From NCBI RefSeq assembly GCF_004681965.1, contig NZ_SMLL01000001.1, forward strand, positions 248,001 to 312,000: a DNA stretch of 64,000 bases, written 5' to 3'. The DNA comes from Ramlibacter rhizophilus (GTDB lineage Bacteria > Pseudomonadota > Gammaproteobacteria > Burkholderiales > Burkholderiaceae_C). A program made the translations under genes and the position numbers. The notes beneath the pieces were generated by a model. That model was not told the origin of the DNA. It searched no databases and saw only the letters and a list, made by a program, of their open reading frames with translations. This document shows, piece by piece, positions 26,309-35,261 of this stretch. Numbering within the stretch: the first letter of the stretch is position 1; each line of letters begins with the position of its first letter.

Positions 26309-26614
26309 ATGCGCTTACGGATGGGTTTCGTCATCGTTGGAGCTTGGACGCTCTTTTCCCTGGCAGTCCTGGTCTCCTTCCTGCCCGTCGCAGGCGATGC
26401 CCTGCCGGGTGGGGAGCTTGGGATGCTGATGTACGTGGCCTCATTTCCGTCCAGCATCCTGGTCGGCATCGGCCTGAACCAGTCTGAGTTCGGTTCGATG
26501 TCTCAAACCGGGTTTTCGAACGCTTTCGCCGTGTGGCTGCCATTCTTTGCCGCCGGATTGCTTCAGTGGGCAATCATCGGGGCGGCAGTGGAGAGGTGCA
26601 GGTCGAAGCGCTAG
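26309..26614 (+). CDS. Small integral membrane protein, unknown
   Basis: This encodes 101 aa from ATG 26309 with a good AAGGAG six bases upstream. There are three predicted membrane segments at about 5-27 (VIVGAWTLFSLAVLVSFLPV), 38-57 (LMYVASFPSSILVGIG) and 73-93 (AVWLPFFAAGLLQWAIIGA). The C-terminus is basic (CRSKR). I do not recognise a family. Its codon use is less GC-biased than the neighbours, and it sits alone between a decayed region and a convergent ankyrin gene, which could indicate recent acquisition. Confidence 0.65.
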   Translation: MRLRMGFVIVGAWTLFSLAVLVSFLPVAGDALPGGELGMLMYVASFPSSILVGIGLNQSEFGSMSQTGFSNAFAVWLPFFAAGLLQWAIIGAAVERCRSKR

Positions 26615-26660
26615 GAGTGCATGGCTGCGCGCCATACGCGGGGAGTGCCCGAAGCTCAAC

Positions 26661-27383
26661 TCACCTCGCCCCCGCCCCCTCCAACATCCTCACCATCTCC
26701 CCATACCCCCGCCCCCGCGCCAGCTGCAATGGCGTCCGCCCCTCCCGGTCTGCGAGCTGCAAATCCGCCTTGGCATCGATCAGCGCCTTCAACGTCGCCT
26801 GGTGCCGCCGCCCCCCATCCCCCAGCACGATCGCCTCGATCACAGCCGTCCAGTGCAGGTTGTTCACATGGTCCAGCGGCGCGCCCGCGGCGATCAGGCG
26901 GCGCACGACGCCGTCGTGGCCCAGGTGCGCGGCGGCGATCAGGGCGGTGCCGTCGTAGCGGCTGGTCGTGAGCTTCGCGCTCGCGCCCAGCGACAGCAGC
27001 AGGTCCAGGGTCTCCACGTCATCGGCGACCGAGGCGATGGTGACCGCGTCGTAGCGGTCGTGTTCCAGCAGTTCCAGCCCGGCGCCTGCGCGCGCCAAGG
27101 CGCGGATGGCGGCGTGCTGCCTGGCGAAGGTGGCGACGTGGAGGGGCGTGCGGCCGTGGCGATCGCGTGCGTTCAGGTCGGCTTTCGCGGCCACGAGCTT
27201 GTCGATGAGTTCGATGTCGCCGCGGTGCGCTGCGGCGTGCAGCCCCTGGTAGGCCGCCACCTCGGCGGGGGAGGGCGCCACCTGGGCGCCTGCGGGCAGC
27301 CCGGCGCTGCCGAGCAGCGCGGCCAGCACCACCGCGCGCAAGCCGGTACGCCATGTGGACGAGTCATGGAGGAGGCCGCGCAT
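26661..27383 (-). CDS. Exported ankyrin-repeat protein
   Basis: This encodes 240 aa. The N-terminus (residues 1-34, hydrophobic core LRAVVLAALLGSAGL, ending AGAQ) looks like a signal peptide, so a periplasmic location is likely. Residues 45-240 form five to six ankyrin repeats: YQGLHAAAHRGDIELIDKLV, RHGRTPLHVATFARQHAAIR, YDAVTIASVADDVETLDLLL, YDGTALIAAAHLGHDGVVRR, and REGRTPLQLARGRGYGEMVR. Bacterial ankyrin proteins bind protein partners; none is indicated here. The gene is divergent from the DJ-1/PfpI gene. Confidence 0.85.
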   Translation of the reverse strand: MRGLLHDSSTWRTGLRAVVLAALLGSAGLPAGAQVAPSPAEVAAYQGLHAAAHRGDIELIDKLVAAKADLNARDRHGRTPLHVATFARQHAAIRALARAGAGLELLEHDRYDAVTIASVADDVETLDLLLSLGASAKLTTSRYDGTALIAAAHLGHDGVVRRLIAAGAPLDHVNNLHWTAVIEAIVLGDGGRRHQATLKALIDAKADLQLADREGRTPLQLARGRGYGEMVRMLEGAGAR

Positions 27384-27504
27384 GCCGCGGATTCTTGCAC
27401 GCGACCGGGGCGCATCGGTCGGTGCGGCGTCGAAGCCTACAAGCCCAGCCGCGGGTCGCCACCTACCATCGGCCCCCCCTCACTTTCGAGCGAAGAGTGC
27501 CCCC

Positions 27505-28215
27505 ATGAAAATCCTCCTGGTCCTCACCTCGCACGGCCAACTCGGCAACACCGGCAAGCCCACCGGCTTCTGGCTGGAGGAGCTGGCCGCGCCCTATTAC
27601 GTGTTCAAGGACGCGGGTGCCGAACTGGTGCTCGCCTCCCCCAAGGGCGGGCAACCGCCGCTCGATCCCAAGAGTGACGAGCCCGACGCGCAGACCGAAG
27701 CCACCCGGCGCTTCCGCGCCGACCGCGACGCGATGCAGGCCCTGGCCAGCACCAAGCCCCTGGCCTCGGTGAAGGCAGACGAATTCGACGCGGTGTTCTA
27801 TCCCGGCGGCCACGGTCCGCTGTGGGACCTGGCCGAGAGCCAGGACTCGCGCGCGCTGATCGAGTCCACGCTGGCCGCGGGCAAGCCCGTCGCTGCCGTA
27901 TGCCATGCGCCCGGCGTGCTTCGCCATGTGCGGGCACCCGACGGCACGCCGCTGGTCAAGGGCAAGCGCGTGACCGGCTTCACCAACAGCGAGGAAGCGG
28001 CCGTGGGGCTGACCCAAGTGGTGCCCTTCCTGGTCGAGGACATGCTCAAGGCCAACGGTGGCCAGTACAGCAAGGGTGCCGACTGGCAGTCGCACGTCGT
28101 CACCGACGGGCTGCTCGTCACTGGGCAGAACCCCGCCTCGTCGGCCGAAGGCGCCAAGGCCCTGCTGCAGGCGCTGCAGGAGAGCACGGCAAACCAGGGC
28201 GCACCGGCGAACTGA
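27505..28215 (+). CDS. DJ-1/PfpI family protein (Hsp31-like)
   Basis: This encodes 236 aa from ATG 27505. It is a class I glutamine amidotransferase-like fold of the Hsp31/YhbO/glyoxalase III group. The nucleophile elbow AAVCHAPG places Cys133-His134. The acidic partner is in GFWLEELAAPYYVF (Glu25/26), and the conserved YPGGHGPLWDL loop lies near residue 100. Such proteins are chaperones or glutathione-independent glyoxalases detoxifying methylglyoxal. It stands alone between a divergent ankyrin gene and a convergent CsbD-like gene. Confidence 0.9.
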   Translation: MKILLVLTSHGQLGNTGKPTGFWLEELAAPYYVFKDAGAELVLASPKGGQPPLDPKSDEPDAQTEATRRFRADRDAMQALASTKPLASVKADEFDAVFYPGGHGPLWDLAESQDSRALIESTLAAGKPVAAVCHAPGVLRHVRAPDGTPLVKGKRVTGFTNSEEAAVGLTQVVPFLVEDMLKANGGQYSKGADWQSHVVTDGLLVTGQNPASSAEGAKALLQALQESTANQGAPAN

Positions 28216-28226
28216 GTCGGCGCCGA

Positions 28227-28256
28227 GCTGACGCGCCGCGCGCCGGGCGCGTCAGC
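28227..28256. terminator. Bidirectional hairpin between convergent genes
   Basis: A perfect 11-base stem GCTGACGCGCC (28227-28237) / GGCGCGTCAGC (28246-28256) overlaps the last codons of the CsbD-like gene. No T-run follows on either side. Confidence 0.5.
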
Positions 28257-28449
28257 GCTTGGTTTCGATTTCCCGCAAGCGCCGTTCCGCTTCCGGCCGA
28301 TCCACGCCCTCGCGGTGCTCGATGTGCCGCAGGACGTGCTCACGCTTGTCTGCTGCGGTGTCCAGCTCGTGGTGGGTGAGGTGTTCCCATTGCGCCATCA
28401 AGCGCGCCTTGAACTCGATCCAGTTGTCTCGCCAGAGATGGTCGTGCAT
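28252..28449 (-). CDS. Small CsbD-like stress protein
   Basis: This encodes 65 aa from ATG 28447-28449. The pattern NWIEFKARLMAQWEHLTHHE followed by LDTAADKREHVLRHIEHREG matches the CsbD/YjbJ four-helix stress proteins (W-xx-FK...W..LT..DL...). The protein is highly charged and probably a soluble cytoplasmic helical bundle induced by general stress. Larger open frames reading through here are out of context. The exact role of the family is unknown. Confidence 0.7.
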   Translation of the reverse strand: MHDHLWRDNWIEFKARLMAQWEHLTHHELDTAADKREHVLRHIEHREGVDRPEAERRLREIETKR

Positions 28450-28553
28450 AGCAGCCGCTTCCAAGCCAAGGTGATGGCAAGCATACGCCGTCCGCCACGT
28501 GCCTCCCAGCGGTGCGGCACGGGAAACTACCAAGGCGTGGCGCGCTCGGGATT

Positions 28554-28584
28554 CGTACGATGACCCGACAACTTCATCCGTACG
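28554..28584. promoter_or_regulatory. Candidate GntR operator: paired CGTACG sites
   Basis: CGTACG occurs at 28554-28559 and 28579-28584, inside the imperfect dyad CGTACGATGA...TTCATCCGTACG, just upstream of the GntR gene. The spacing is 25 bp, about 2.4 helical turns. Autoregulation is inferred from position only. Confidence 0.35.
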
Positions 28585-28591
28585 CGTTCCC

Positions 28592-29392
28592 GTGCCGCCC
28601 TCCCGGTCCAGTCTCCAGACCACGTCGTTCCTGCAGCCCGATCGCCTGAGCGACCGGCTGGCGGCCAAGCTGCGCGAGCGGATCGATTCGGGTGACTGGC
28701 CCCCGGGCCACCAGTTGCCGACCGAGCAGCGCATCATGCTGGAGTACGGTGTCTCGCGCACCGTCGTGCGCGAAGCGGTGAGCCGGCTCAAGTCCATCGG
28801 GCTGCTGCGCCTGCGACAAGGGTCGGGGACCTTCGTTGCCGTGCCCGGGGAGCAGGCGCGCTCGCTGGCTTTCGATCCGGCGGTGCTCACCTCCCTCACG
28901 GCTGTGCTGCACATCGTGGAGGTCCGTCGCTCGCTGGAAGGCGAGATCGCCGCGCTGGCCGCTGCGCGCATCACCCCAGCCAAGTCCGCCGCCATCGAGG
29001 CCGCGCTCGCTGCCATCGACGCCGCCGTGTCCAATGGTGAAGACGGCGTGGCGCAGGACCTGCAGTTCCACCGGGCCATCGCGCGCGCCACCGACAACCC
29101 GCAGTTCGAGCACCTGCTCGATTTCCTGGAGCAGTACCAGCTCGACGCGATCCGGCTCACGCGCGCCAACGAAGCCGCGCATGGCGAATTCATGCGGCAG
29201 GTGCGCGCCGAGCATGCGGCCATCGCCCGCGCCGTGACCCGGGGCGACGCCGCCGCCGCCCGCCGCGCCGCGGTGCGGCACATGGTCAATGCGGTGCGCC
29301 GCATCGAGCAGGCCGACCGGGGCGTGCGACAGACCCTGCTCGACGCCCTGCAGGCCCGGGCGCGGCACCTGCAGGCCGGAGGCGGCGCATGA
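28592..29392 (+). CDS. GntR-family (FadR/FCD type) regulator of the four-carbon acid locus
   Basis: This encodes 266 aa using GTG 28592; the start is uncertain because no good ribosome site is seen and the frame opens at 28499. A winged helix covers about residues 12-80 (LSDRLAAKLRERIDSGDWPP, GVSRTVVREAVSRLKSIGL). The all-helical FCD ligand domain covers about 95-235; its metal-site residues lie in DLQFHRAIARAT and EHAAIARAV. It should sense a sugar acid or intermediate and control the operon that begins with ltnD, whose ATG overlaps its stop (ATGA at 29389-29392). Confidence 0.88.
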   Translation: MPPSRSSLQTTSFLQPDRLSDRLAAKLRERIDSGDWPPGHQLPTEQRIMLEYGVSRTVVREAVSRLKSIGLLRLRQGSGTFVAVPGEQARSLAFDPAVLTSLTAVLHIVEVRRSLEGEIAALAAARITPAKSAAIEAALAAIDAAVSNGEDGVAQDLQFHRAIARATDNPQFEHLLDFLEQYQLDAIRLTRANEAAHGEFMRQVRAEHAAIARAVTRGDAAAARRAAVRHMVNAVRRIEQADRGVRQTLLDALQARARHLQAGGGA

Positions 29393-30333
29393 CCGGGGGA
29401 GCCACCGCGAAGGAACAGGAACCGGCGCAGGCGCGAACGCTGGGCGTCGTCGGCCTGGGCTCGATGGGCCTGGGCGCGGCGGTCTCGGCCCTGCGCCGGG
29501 GCGTGCCGGTGGTCGGCTGCGACCCGCGCACCGAGGCCCGCGCTGCCTTCGAGGCGGCCGGTGGCCGTGCCGTCGCCCGCGCCGCCGACGTGGCGGACTG
29601 CGATGTGGTGCTGCTGCTGGTGGTCAACGCCACCCAGACCGAAGACGTGCTGTTCGGCCCCGACGGCTTGGCCACGCGCCTGCGCCGGGGAGCGGTGGTG
29701 GTGGCGTCGGCCACCGTGGACCCGGTCTTGCCGCCGCAGTGGGAAGCGCGCCTGGCCGGGCGCGGCGTGCACCTGATCGACGGACCGGTCTCCGGCGGCG
29801 CCACGAAGGCCGCCGAAGGCCAGATGACGGTGATGGCGTCCGGGCTGCCCGAAGCCTTCGAGGCGGCGGGCGGCCTGCTCGACTCCTTCGCCGGCAAGGT
29901 CTGGCGCCTGGGCGATCGCGCGGGCATCGGCTCGACGGTCAAGATGGTCAACCAGCACCTGGCCGGCGTGCACATCGCGGCCGCCTGCGAGGCGATGTCG
30001 CTGGGCCTGCGCGCAGGCGCCGATGCGCGCCAGCTCTATGAGGTGATCTGCGCCAGCGCCGGCATGAGCTGGATGTTCCAGAACCGCGTGCCGCACATCC
30101 TCGAAGGCGACTACACGCCGCGCTCGGCGGTGAACATCTTCGTCAAGGACCTGGGCATCGTGCTCGATGCCGCGCGCAAGCTGTCGTTTCCGCTGCCGCT
30201 GGCGGCCTCGGCCCACCAGCTGTACCTGGCGACCGCGGCCATGGGCCACGGCGCCGAGGACGACTCGGCGGTGGTCAAGTACTACGCCGCGCTCGCCGGC
30301 CTCACGCTGCCGGGCGGGGAGGGCGACGCATGA
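29389..30333 (+). CDS. ltnD: L-threonate 2-dehydrogenase
   Basis: This encodes 314 aa of the beta-hydroxyacid dehydrogenase superfamily. The NAD-binding motif GVVGLGSMGLG is at 19-29, the substrate signature DGPVSGGATKAA from 131, and the catalytic Lys185 in GSTVKMVNQHLAG. In the established pathway LtnD oxidises L-threonate to 2-oxo-tetronate. The assignment over other hydroxyisobutyrate-dehydrogenase relatives rests on its neighbours otnK, otnC, otnI and denD, which form the known four-carbon acid-sugar route. It is coupled to the regulator upstream and to otnK downstream by ATGA overlaps. Confidence 0.88.
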   Translation: MTGGATAKEQEPAQARTLGVVGLGSMGLGAAVSALRRGVPVVGCDPRTEARAAFEAAGGRAVARAADVADCDVVLLLVVNATQTEDVLFGPDGLATRLRRGAVVVASATVDPVLPPQWEARLAGRGVHLIDGPVSGGATKAAEGQMTVMASGLPEAFEAAGGLLDSFAGKVWRLGDRAGIGSTVKMVNQHLAGVHIAAACEAMSLGLRAGADARQLYEVICASAGMSWMFQNRVPHILEGDYTPRSAVNIFVKDLGIVLDAARKLSFPLPLAASAHQLYLATAAMGHGAEDDSAVVKYYAALAGLTLPGGEGDA

Positions 30334-31586
30334 TCCTGGGCGTGATCGCCGACGACTTCACCGGCGCCACCGACGTGGCCAGCATGCTGGTGCGCGCCGG
30401 CATGCGCACCGTGCAGGTGATCGGCGTGCCCGAGGGCCCGCCGCCCGAGGACGCCGACGCGGTGGTGGTGGCCCTCAAGTCGCGCACCTGCCCGGCGCCG
30501 CAGGCCGTGCGCGACTCGCTGCAGGCCCTGCGTTGGCTTCAGGCCGGTGGCGCACGCCGGTTCTATTTCAAGTACTGCTCCACCTTCGACTCCACCGCGC
30601 AGGGCAACATCGGTCCGGTGGCCGAGGCCCTGCTGGACGCCTTGGGCAGCGACTTCACCATTGCCTGCCCGGCTTTCCCCGAGAACGGGCGCACGGTGTT
30701 CCGGGGCCACCTGTTCGTGGGGGACCAGTTGCTCAGCGACTCCGGCATGCGCGAGCACCCGTTGACGCCCATGACCGATGCCAACCTCGTGCGCGTGCTG
30801 CAGGCCCAGTGCCGTGGGCGGGTCGCGCTGGCCGGGCACCCGGTCGTGGCCCGGGGGCCCCAGGCCCTGCGCGCGCACTTCGATGCCTTGCGCGCCGCCG
30901 GCGCGCGCTTCGCCGTGGTCGATGCCATCGACGACGCCGCCCTGCGCACCCTGGCCGGCGCCTGCGCCGAGCTGCCGCTGGTCACCGCGGGCTCGGGCCT
31001 GGCGCTGGCGCTGCCGGCCGTGTACGAGGCACAAGGCCTGCTGCGCCCTGACGCGCAGGCGGCCCGCCTGCCGGCGGTCGGCGGGAGCGCGGGGGTGCTG
31101 TCCGGTTCGTGCTCCAGCGCCACCCGCGAGCAGGTGGCGCACTGGCTGGCGCAGGGCCGCCCGGCCTATCGCGTGCAGGCCCGCGCCCTGGCCGCGGGGG
31201 AGGACGTGGCGGCCCAGGCGCTGGACTGGTCGGCGGCGCAGGGCGAGACGCCGGTGCTGGTCTATGCCACCGCCGCGCCCGAGGAAGTGCGTGCGGTGCA
31301 GGCCGAGCTGGGCGCGCAGGCCGCCGGGCAGCTGGTGGAAGATTGCCTCGCGCGGGTGGCGGCCGGATGGGTCCAGCGCGGCGTGCGACGGCTGGTGGTG
31401 GCCGGTGGCGAAACCTCGGGCGCCGTGGTGCAGCAGCTTTCGGTGCAGCGCCTGCGCATCGGCCCGATGATCGATCCGGGCGTGCCGTGGACGCAGGTGG
31501 CAGGCCGGCCCTTGCTGCTGGCGCTGAAGTCCGGCAATTTCGGCACCCCCGATTTCTTCGCCAAGGCCTTGGCGCAGGTGCAATGA
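30330..31586 (+). CDS. otnK: 3-oxo-tetronate 4-kinase
   Basis: This encodes 418 aa of the four-carbon acid sugar kinase (formerly DUF1537) family. The N-terminal domain opens [17 protein letters not shown], with KSRTCPAP and [17 protein letters not shown] further in. The C-terminal nucleotide-binding domain contains [12 protein letters not shown] and [14 protein letters not shown]. It phosphorylates 3-oxo-tetronate at C4. It is the common step for both the L-threonate and D-erythronate branches here. It overlaps otnC by four bases. Confidence 0.92.
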   Translation: MILGVIADDFTGATDVASMLVRAGMRTVQVIGVPEGPPPEDADAVVVALKSRTCPAPQAVRDSLQALRWLQAGGARRFYFKYCSTFDSTAQGNIGPVAEALLDALGSDFTIACPAFPENGRTVFRGHLFVGDQLLSDSGMREHPLTPMTDANLVRVLQAQCRGRVALAGHPVVARGPQALRAHFDALRAAGARFAVVDAIDDAALRTLAGACAELPLVTAGSGLALALPAVYEAQGLLRPDAQAARLPAVGGSAGVLSGSCSSATREQVAHWLAQGRPAYRVQARALAAGEDVAAQALDWSAAQGETPVLVYATAAPEEVRAVQAELGAQAAGQLVEDCLARVAAGWVQRGVRRLVVAGGETSGAVVQQLSVQRLRIGPMIDPGVPWTQVAGRPLLLALKSGNFGTPDFFAKALAQVQ

Positions 31587-32281
31587 ACGAGGCGCCCGCC
31601 ATCGCCGCTCACGACCCCACGGCCTGGCTGCGCGCCGAGGTCTGCCGCATCGGCCGCTCGCTGTTCGCGCGCGGCTACGCGCACGCCAGCGCCGGCAACA
31701 TCAGCGTGCGCGTGCCAGAAGAGGCTGGCGGCGGGTTCCTGATCACGCCAACCGACGCCTGCTTGGGTTTTCTGCAGCCGGGCGAACTCGCCTGGGTGGA
31801 CGATTCCGGCGTGCAACGCAGCGGATTGCGCGCGAGCAAGACCCTGGCCCTTCACCGGCGCATCTACGCCGCCGATCCGCAGGCCGGCTGCGTGGTCCAC
31901 ACGCATTCGACGCACGCGGTCGCGATCACGCTGCAGGCGCCCGATGCGCGCGGCGACCTGCTGCCGCCGATCACCCCGTACTTCGTCATGAAGGTGGGGC
32001 ACGTGCCGCGCATCGGCTACCACCGCCCCGGCGATGCCCACGTGGCCGATCTGGTGGCCCAGGCCATCGAGCAGGCGGCGCGTGCGGGCGGGCGCCTGCA
32101 GGCGGTGATGCTCGACCGGCTCGGACCCACCGTCTGGCACCGGGGCCCCGCCGAGGCCATGGCGGTGCTGGAAGAACTCGAAGAGACGGCACGCCTGTGG
32201 CTGCTGTGCCAGCCGCGACCGGCGCCGCTGGACGAGGCGCGGATCGACGAGCTGCGGCAACAGTTCGGTGCCGCCTGGTAA
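31583..32281 (+). CDS. otnC: 3-oxo-tetronate 4-phosphate decarboxylase
   Basis: This encodes 232 aa of the class II aldolase/adducin family. The phosphate-binding segment [11 protein letters not shown] is at 34-44, [12 protein letters not shown] follows, and the zinc ligands lie in [11 protein letters not shown] (His106, His108). In the known pathway OtnC decarboxylates 3-oxo-tetronate 4-phosphate to dihydroxyacetone phosphate and CO2, feeding glycolysis. The ATG at 31583 overlaps the otnK stop. Confidence 0.9.
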   Translation: MNEAPAIAAHDPTAWLRAEVCRIGRSLFARGYAHASAGNISVRVPEEAGGGFLITPTDACLGFLQPGELAWVDDSGVQRSGLRASKTLALHRRIYAADPQAGCVVHTHSTHAVAITLQAPDARGDLLPPITPYFVMKVGHVPRIGYHRPGDAHVADLVAQAIEQAARAGGRLQAVMLDRLGPTVWHRGPAEAMAVLEELEETARLWLLCQPRPAPLDEARIDELRQQFGAAW

Positions 32282-32284
32282 GAC

Positions 32285-32308
32285 AAGAACAAGAACAAGA
32301 ACGAGAAC
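32285..32308 (+). repeat. AAGAAC hexanucleotide repeat in front of otnI
   Basis: Three perfect AAGAAC units (32285-32302) plus one GAGAAC (32303-32308) fill most of the 32-base otnC-otnI gap, exactly where the ribosome site of otnI should lie. Copy-number slippage would change the spacing upstream of the otnI start at 32314. Confidence 0.85.
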
Positions 32309-32313
32309 ACGCC

Positions 32314-33111
32314 ATGCCTCGCTTCGCCGCCAACCTCTCCATGCTCTATCCCGAGCTGCCCTTCCTGGAGCGCTTCGCCGCCGCCGCGACCGATGGCTTC
32401 GAAGGGGTGGAGTACCTGTTCCCCTACGAGCACTCGCCCGAGGCCGTCGCCGGGCCACTGCGTGCGCACGGCCTGGCGCAGGTGCTGTTCAACCTGCCGC
32501 CGGGCGACTGGTCCGCGGGCGAGCGGGGCTTGGCCTGCCATCCCGGGCGCGAGGCCGAGTTCGCCGCGAGCGTGCAGCAGGCCTTGCCCTACGCACTGGC
32601 CACCGGCTGCCGGCAACTGCACGCCATGGCCGGCCTGCTGCCCGCCGGGGTCGATCCCGCCCGGGCCCGCGCCAGCTACGTGGACAACCTTCGCGCGGCC
32701 GCCCGCGTTCTGGCGCCCCACGGCATCGCGCTGCTGATCGAGCCGATCAACACGCGCGACATGCCGGGCTACTTCCTCAACTTCCAGCAGCAGGCGCACG
32801 AGGTCGTCGCCGACGTGGGCGAGCCGAACCTGTTCGTGCAGATGGACCTGTACCACTGCCAGGTCATGGAAGGCGATCTGTCGCGGCGGCTGGCCCGGCA
32901 CATCGAGGGCGTCGGCCACATCCAGGTGGCCGGCGTGCCCGACCGGCATGAGCCGGACCACGGCGAAGTGAACTTCGCATTCCTTTTCGAGCAGCTCGAC
33001 GCGCTGGGCTATCCCGGCTGGGTCGGCTGCGAATACCGGCCCGCCGGCGGCACCTCCGAAGGCCTGGGCTGGCTGCGGCCCTGGCAGTCGCCTCACATCA
33101 CATCCACATGA
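32314..33111 (+). CDS. otnI: 2-oxo-tetronate isomerase (hydroxypyruvate isomerase family)
   Basis: This encodes 265 aa, a xylose-isomerase-like TIM barrel of the Hyi/OtnI type. The start [20 protein letters not shown] is characteristic. Metal/active-site segments are [46 protein letters not shown], and the C-terminal [10 protein letters not shown] with the second catalytic Glu. OtnI converts the 2-oxo-tetronate made by LtnD to 3-oxo-tetronate for OtnK. A conventional ribosome site is replaced by the AAGAAC repeat. Confidence 0.9.
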   Translation: MPRFAANLSMLYPELPFLERFAAAATDGFEGVEYLFPYEHSPEAVAGPLRAHGLAQVLFNLPPGDWSAGERGLACHPGREAEFAASVQQALPYALATGCRQLHAMAGLLPAGVDPARARASYVDNLRAAARVLAPHGIALLIEPINTRDMPGYFLNFQQQAHEVVADVGEPNLFVQMDLYHCQVMEGDLSRRLARHIEGVGHIQVAGVPDRHEPDHGEVNFAFLFEQLDALGYPGWVGCEYRPAGGTSEGLGWLRPWQSPHITST

Positions 33112-34106
33112 AGATCGTCATCACCGGCGGTGCCGGCTTCCTGGGCGCGCGGCTCGCACGCGCACTGCTCGAATTGCCCACGCTGCGGCTCGGCGGCGCC
33201 GACCCGCAGCCCCTGGAGCAGCTTGTCCTGGTGGACCGGACCGCGCCGCCAGCCGACCTCGCCGGCTCGCCCCGGGTGCAGGTCGTGACGGGCGACCTGG
33301 TCGAGTTGCTGGAGGCCCGCCCCGCGCAGGTGGTGCCCGATGACGCCGACGCCGTCGTCCACCTCGCCTCGGCCGTGAGCGGCGAGTGCGAAGCCGATTT
33401 CGACCTGGGCATGCGCAGCAACCTGCGGGCCGGCCAGCTGCTGCTCGAGCGCTGCCGCGCCTTGGGACGGGCTCCGTTGTTCGTGTTCTCCAGCTCGCTG
33501 GCCGTGTTCGGCAGCGCGCCCGGCCTGCCGCTGCCCGAGGCCGTCGCCGACGACACCCTGCCCACGCCGCAAAGCAGCTACGGCGTGCAGAAGTTCGTGC
33601 TGGAGCAGCTGGTCGCCGACTATGGCCGCAAGGGCTGGCTGCGGGCGCGCAACCTGCGGCTCATGACCGTGAGCGTGCGTCCCGGCCGCCCCAACGGCGC
33701 GGCCTCCAGCTTTCTCAGCGGCATGATCCGCGAGCCCCTGGCCGGCCAGCGCAGCATCTGCCCCGTGCCGCCCGAGACGCCCGTGGCACTGTCCTCACCG
33801 AGCCGCACGGTGGAAGGCCTGCTGCGCGCGCTGCAGACCGACGACGCCGAGTGGGGCCCGCGCACCGCACTGAACCTGCCGGCCCTCACCACCACCCCGG
33901 CGCAGATGGCCGCCGCTCTGGAGCGCGTGGCCGGCGCGCGGGCCGTGGACCTGATCGACTGGACGATCGACCCCGCCATCGCCCGCGTGGTCACGAGCTG
34001 GCCCGCGCGCATGGACAGCCGGCGCGCCGCCGCCCTGGGCCTGCACGCCGACGCGAGCTATGAGGACGTGGTGCGCGAGTACCTGCGCGAGCAACCGAGC
34101 GCCTGA
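33108..34106 (+). CDS. denD: D-erythronate dehydrogenase
   Basis: This encodes 332 aa, an extended SDR/epimerase-like enzyme. The NAD motif [12 protein letters not shown] is at the N-terminus, [11 protein letters not shown] near 83-93, Ser128-130 in [11 protein letters not shown], and the catalytic pair Tyr158/Lys162 in SSYGVQK. DenD oxidises D-erythronate to 3-oxo-tetronate, joining the OtnK/OtnC route. The start overlaps the otnI stop by four bases (ATGA). The stop is followed by a small tandem duplication of GCCTGAAC (about 34100-34122). Confidence 0.9.
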   Translation: MKIVITGGAGFLGARLARALLELPTLRLGGADPQPLEQLVLVDRTAPPADLAGSPRVQVVTGDLVELLEARPAQVVPDDADAVVHLASAVSGECEADFDLGMRSNLRAGQLLLERCRALGRAPLFVFSSSLAVFGSAPGLPLPEAVADDTLPTPQSSYGVQKFVLEQLVADYGRKGWLRARNLRLMTVSVRPGRPNGAASSFLSGMIREPLAGQRSICPVPPETPVALSSPSRTVEGLLRALQTDDAEWGPRTALNLPALTTTPAQMAAALERVAGARAVDLIDWTIDPAIARVVTSWPARMDSRRAAALGLHADASYEDVVREYLREQPSA

Positions 34107-34175
34107 ACGCCTGAACGCCTGTTTTTGCCAACCCCGGCGACCCATGTCGCCGACAACACGAAGGAGACTGAAACC

Positions 34176-35171
34176 ATGACGAACATTTCCCGCCGCCTGA
34201 GCACCGTGGGCATTGCCTGCGGCCTGGCCCTGGGCCTGGCCGGCTTCGCTGGCATGGCGCAGGCGCAGACCAACATGCGCATCAACATTTCGGTGGCCAA
34301 GGACTCGCACCAGGGCGTGGCGATCGACACCTTCGCCCAGGAAGTCGAAAAGCGCACTAACGGCCGCTACAAGATCCAGCCGTTTTATTCCGGCTCCCTC
34401 GGCGGCGAGCGCGAGTCCATCGAGGCGGTGCAACTGGGGACCCACGAGCTGACCTTCACCTCGACGGGCCCGGTGCCCAACTTCGTGCCCGAAGCGCGCA
34501 TCCTGGACATCCCCTTCCTGTTCCGCGACAAGGCCCATGCGCGCGCGGTGCTGGACGGCCCGATCGGCCAGGAGATGCTGACCAAGTTCGATGCCAAGGG
34601 CTTCAAGGCCCTGGCCTGGGCCGAGAACGGCGTGCGGCACATGACCAACAGCAAGCGCGCAGTGCAAAGCCCCGATGACCTCAAGGGCCTGAAGATGCGC
34701 ACCATGGAGAACCCGGTGCACGTGGCTGCGTACAAGGGCCTGGGCATCGTGACCACGCCCATGGCGTTCCCGGAGGTCTTCACGGCCTTGCAGCAGGGCA
34801 CCGTGGACGGCCAGGAGAACCCGCTGTCCGTGATCATGGCGGCCAAGTTCGAGCAGGTGCAAAAGCACCTCTCGCTCACCGGCCACGTGTATTCGCCGGC
34901 CATCTTCCTCATGAACAAGGCCGCCTTCGACAAGCTCAGCGCCGCGGACAAGACGCACTTCCTGGAAGCCGCCAAGGTCGCCACCAAGGCCAACCGAGAG
35001 CGCGTGGACGCCGACGACGCCAAGGGGGTGAAGGAGCTGTCCAGCAAGGGCATGCAGGTCGTCGAGAACGTCGACAAGACCAAGTTCATCGAGCAGCTCA
35101 AGCCGGTGAACGCCGAATTCGAGAAGCAGTTCGGCAAGGCCAACATCGACCGCATCCGCAACTTCAAGTAA
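34176..35171 (+). CDS. dctP: TRAP transporter periplasmic binding protein
   Basis: This encodes 331 aa from ATG 34176 behind AAGGAG. A signal peptide covers residues 1-30 (ending GMAQA). The DctP family signature is seen in FAQEVEKRTNGRYKIQPFYS, PFLFRDKAHARAVLDG, and MRTMENPVHVAAYKGLG with the carboxylate-binding Arg. It captures an organic acid in the periplasm; the operon suggests threonate and/or erythronate. The stop is followed by a very strong hairpin before dctQ. Confidence 0.92.
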   Translation: MTNISRRLSTVGIACGLALGLAGFAGMAQAQTNMRINISVAKDSHQGVAIDTFAQEVEKRTNGRYKIQPFYSGSLGGERESIEAVQLGTHELTFTSTGPVPNFVPEARILDIPFLFRDKAHARAVLDGPIGQEMLTKFDAKGFKALAWAENGVRHMTNSKRAVQSPDDLKGLKMRTMENPVHVAAYKGLGIVTTPMAFPEVFTALQQGTVDGQENPLSVIMAAKFEQVQKHLSLTGHVYSPAIFLMNKAAFDKLSAADKTHFLEAAKVATKANRERVDADDAKGVKELSSKGMQVVENVDKTKFIEQLKPVNAEFEKQFGKANIDRIRNFK

Positions 35172-35211
35172 ACCGCGCCGCGCAACGCAGCGCGCGCCCC
35201 ACTGGGCAAGC

Positions 35212-35243
35212 ATGGACGCGGCGACCCCCGTCGCCGCGTCCAT
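35212..35243 (+). promoter_or_regulatory. Strong intercistronic hairpin between dctP and dctQ
   Basis: A perfect 14-base stem spans 35212-35225 and 35230-35243 (ATGGACGCGGCGAC and its complement) around a CCCC loop. There is no T-run. Such structures commonly protect the upstream binding-protein mRNA and reduce expression of the membrane subunits. The dctQ ribosome site (AGGAG, about 35250) lies just beyond it. Confidence 0.75.
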
Positions 35244-35261
35244 TGCCATGAGGAGCACACA

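Noticed and set aside
28252..30249. Long minus-strand open frame through the ltnD and GntR genes
   Set aside because: Only its last 66 codons (28252-28449) have a CsbD-like pattern; the rest is antisense noise over well-supported plus-strand genes.
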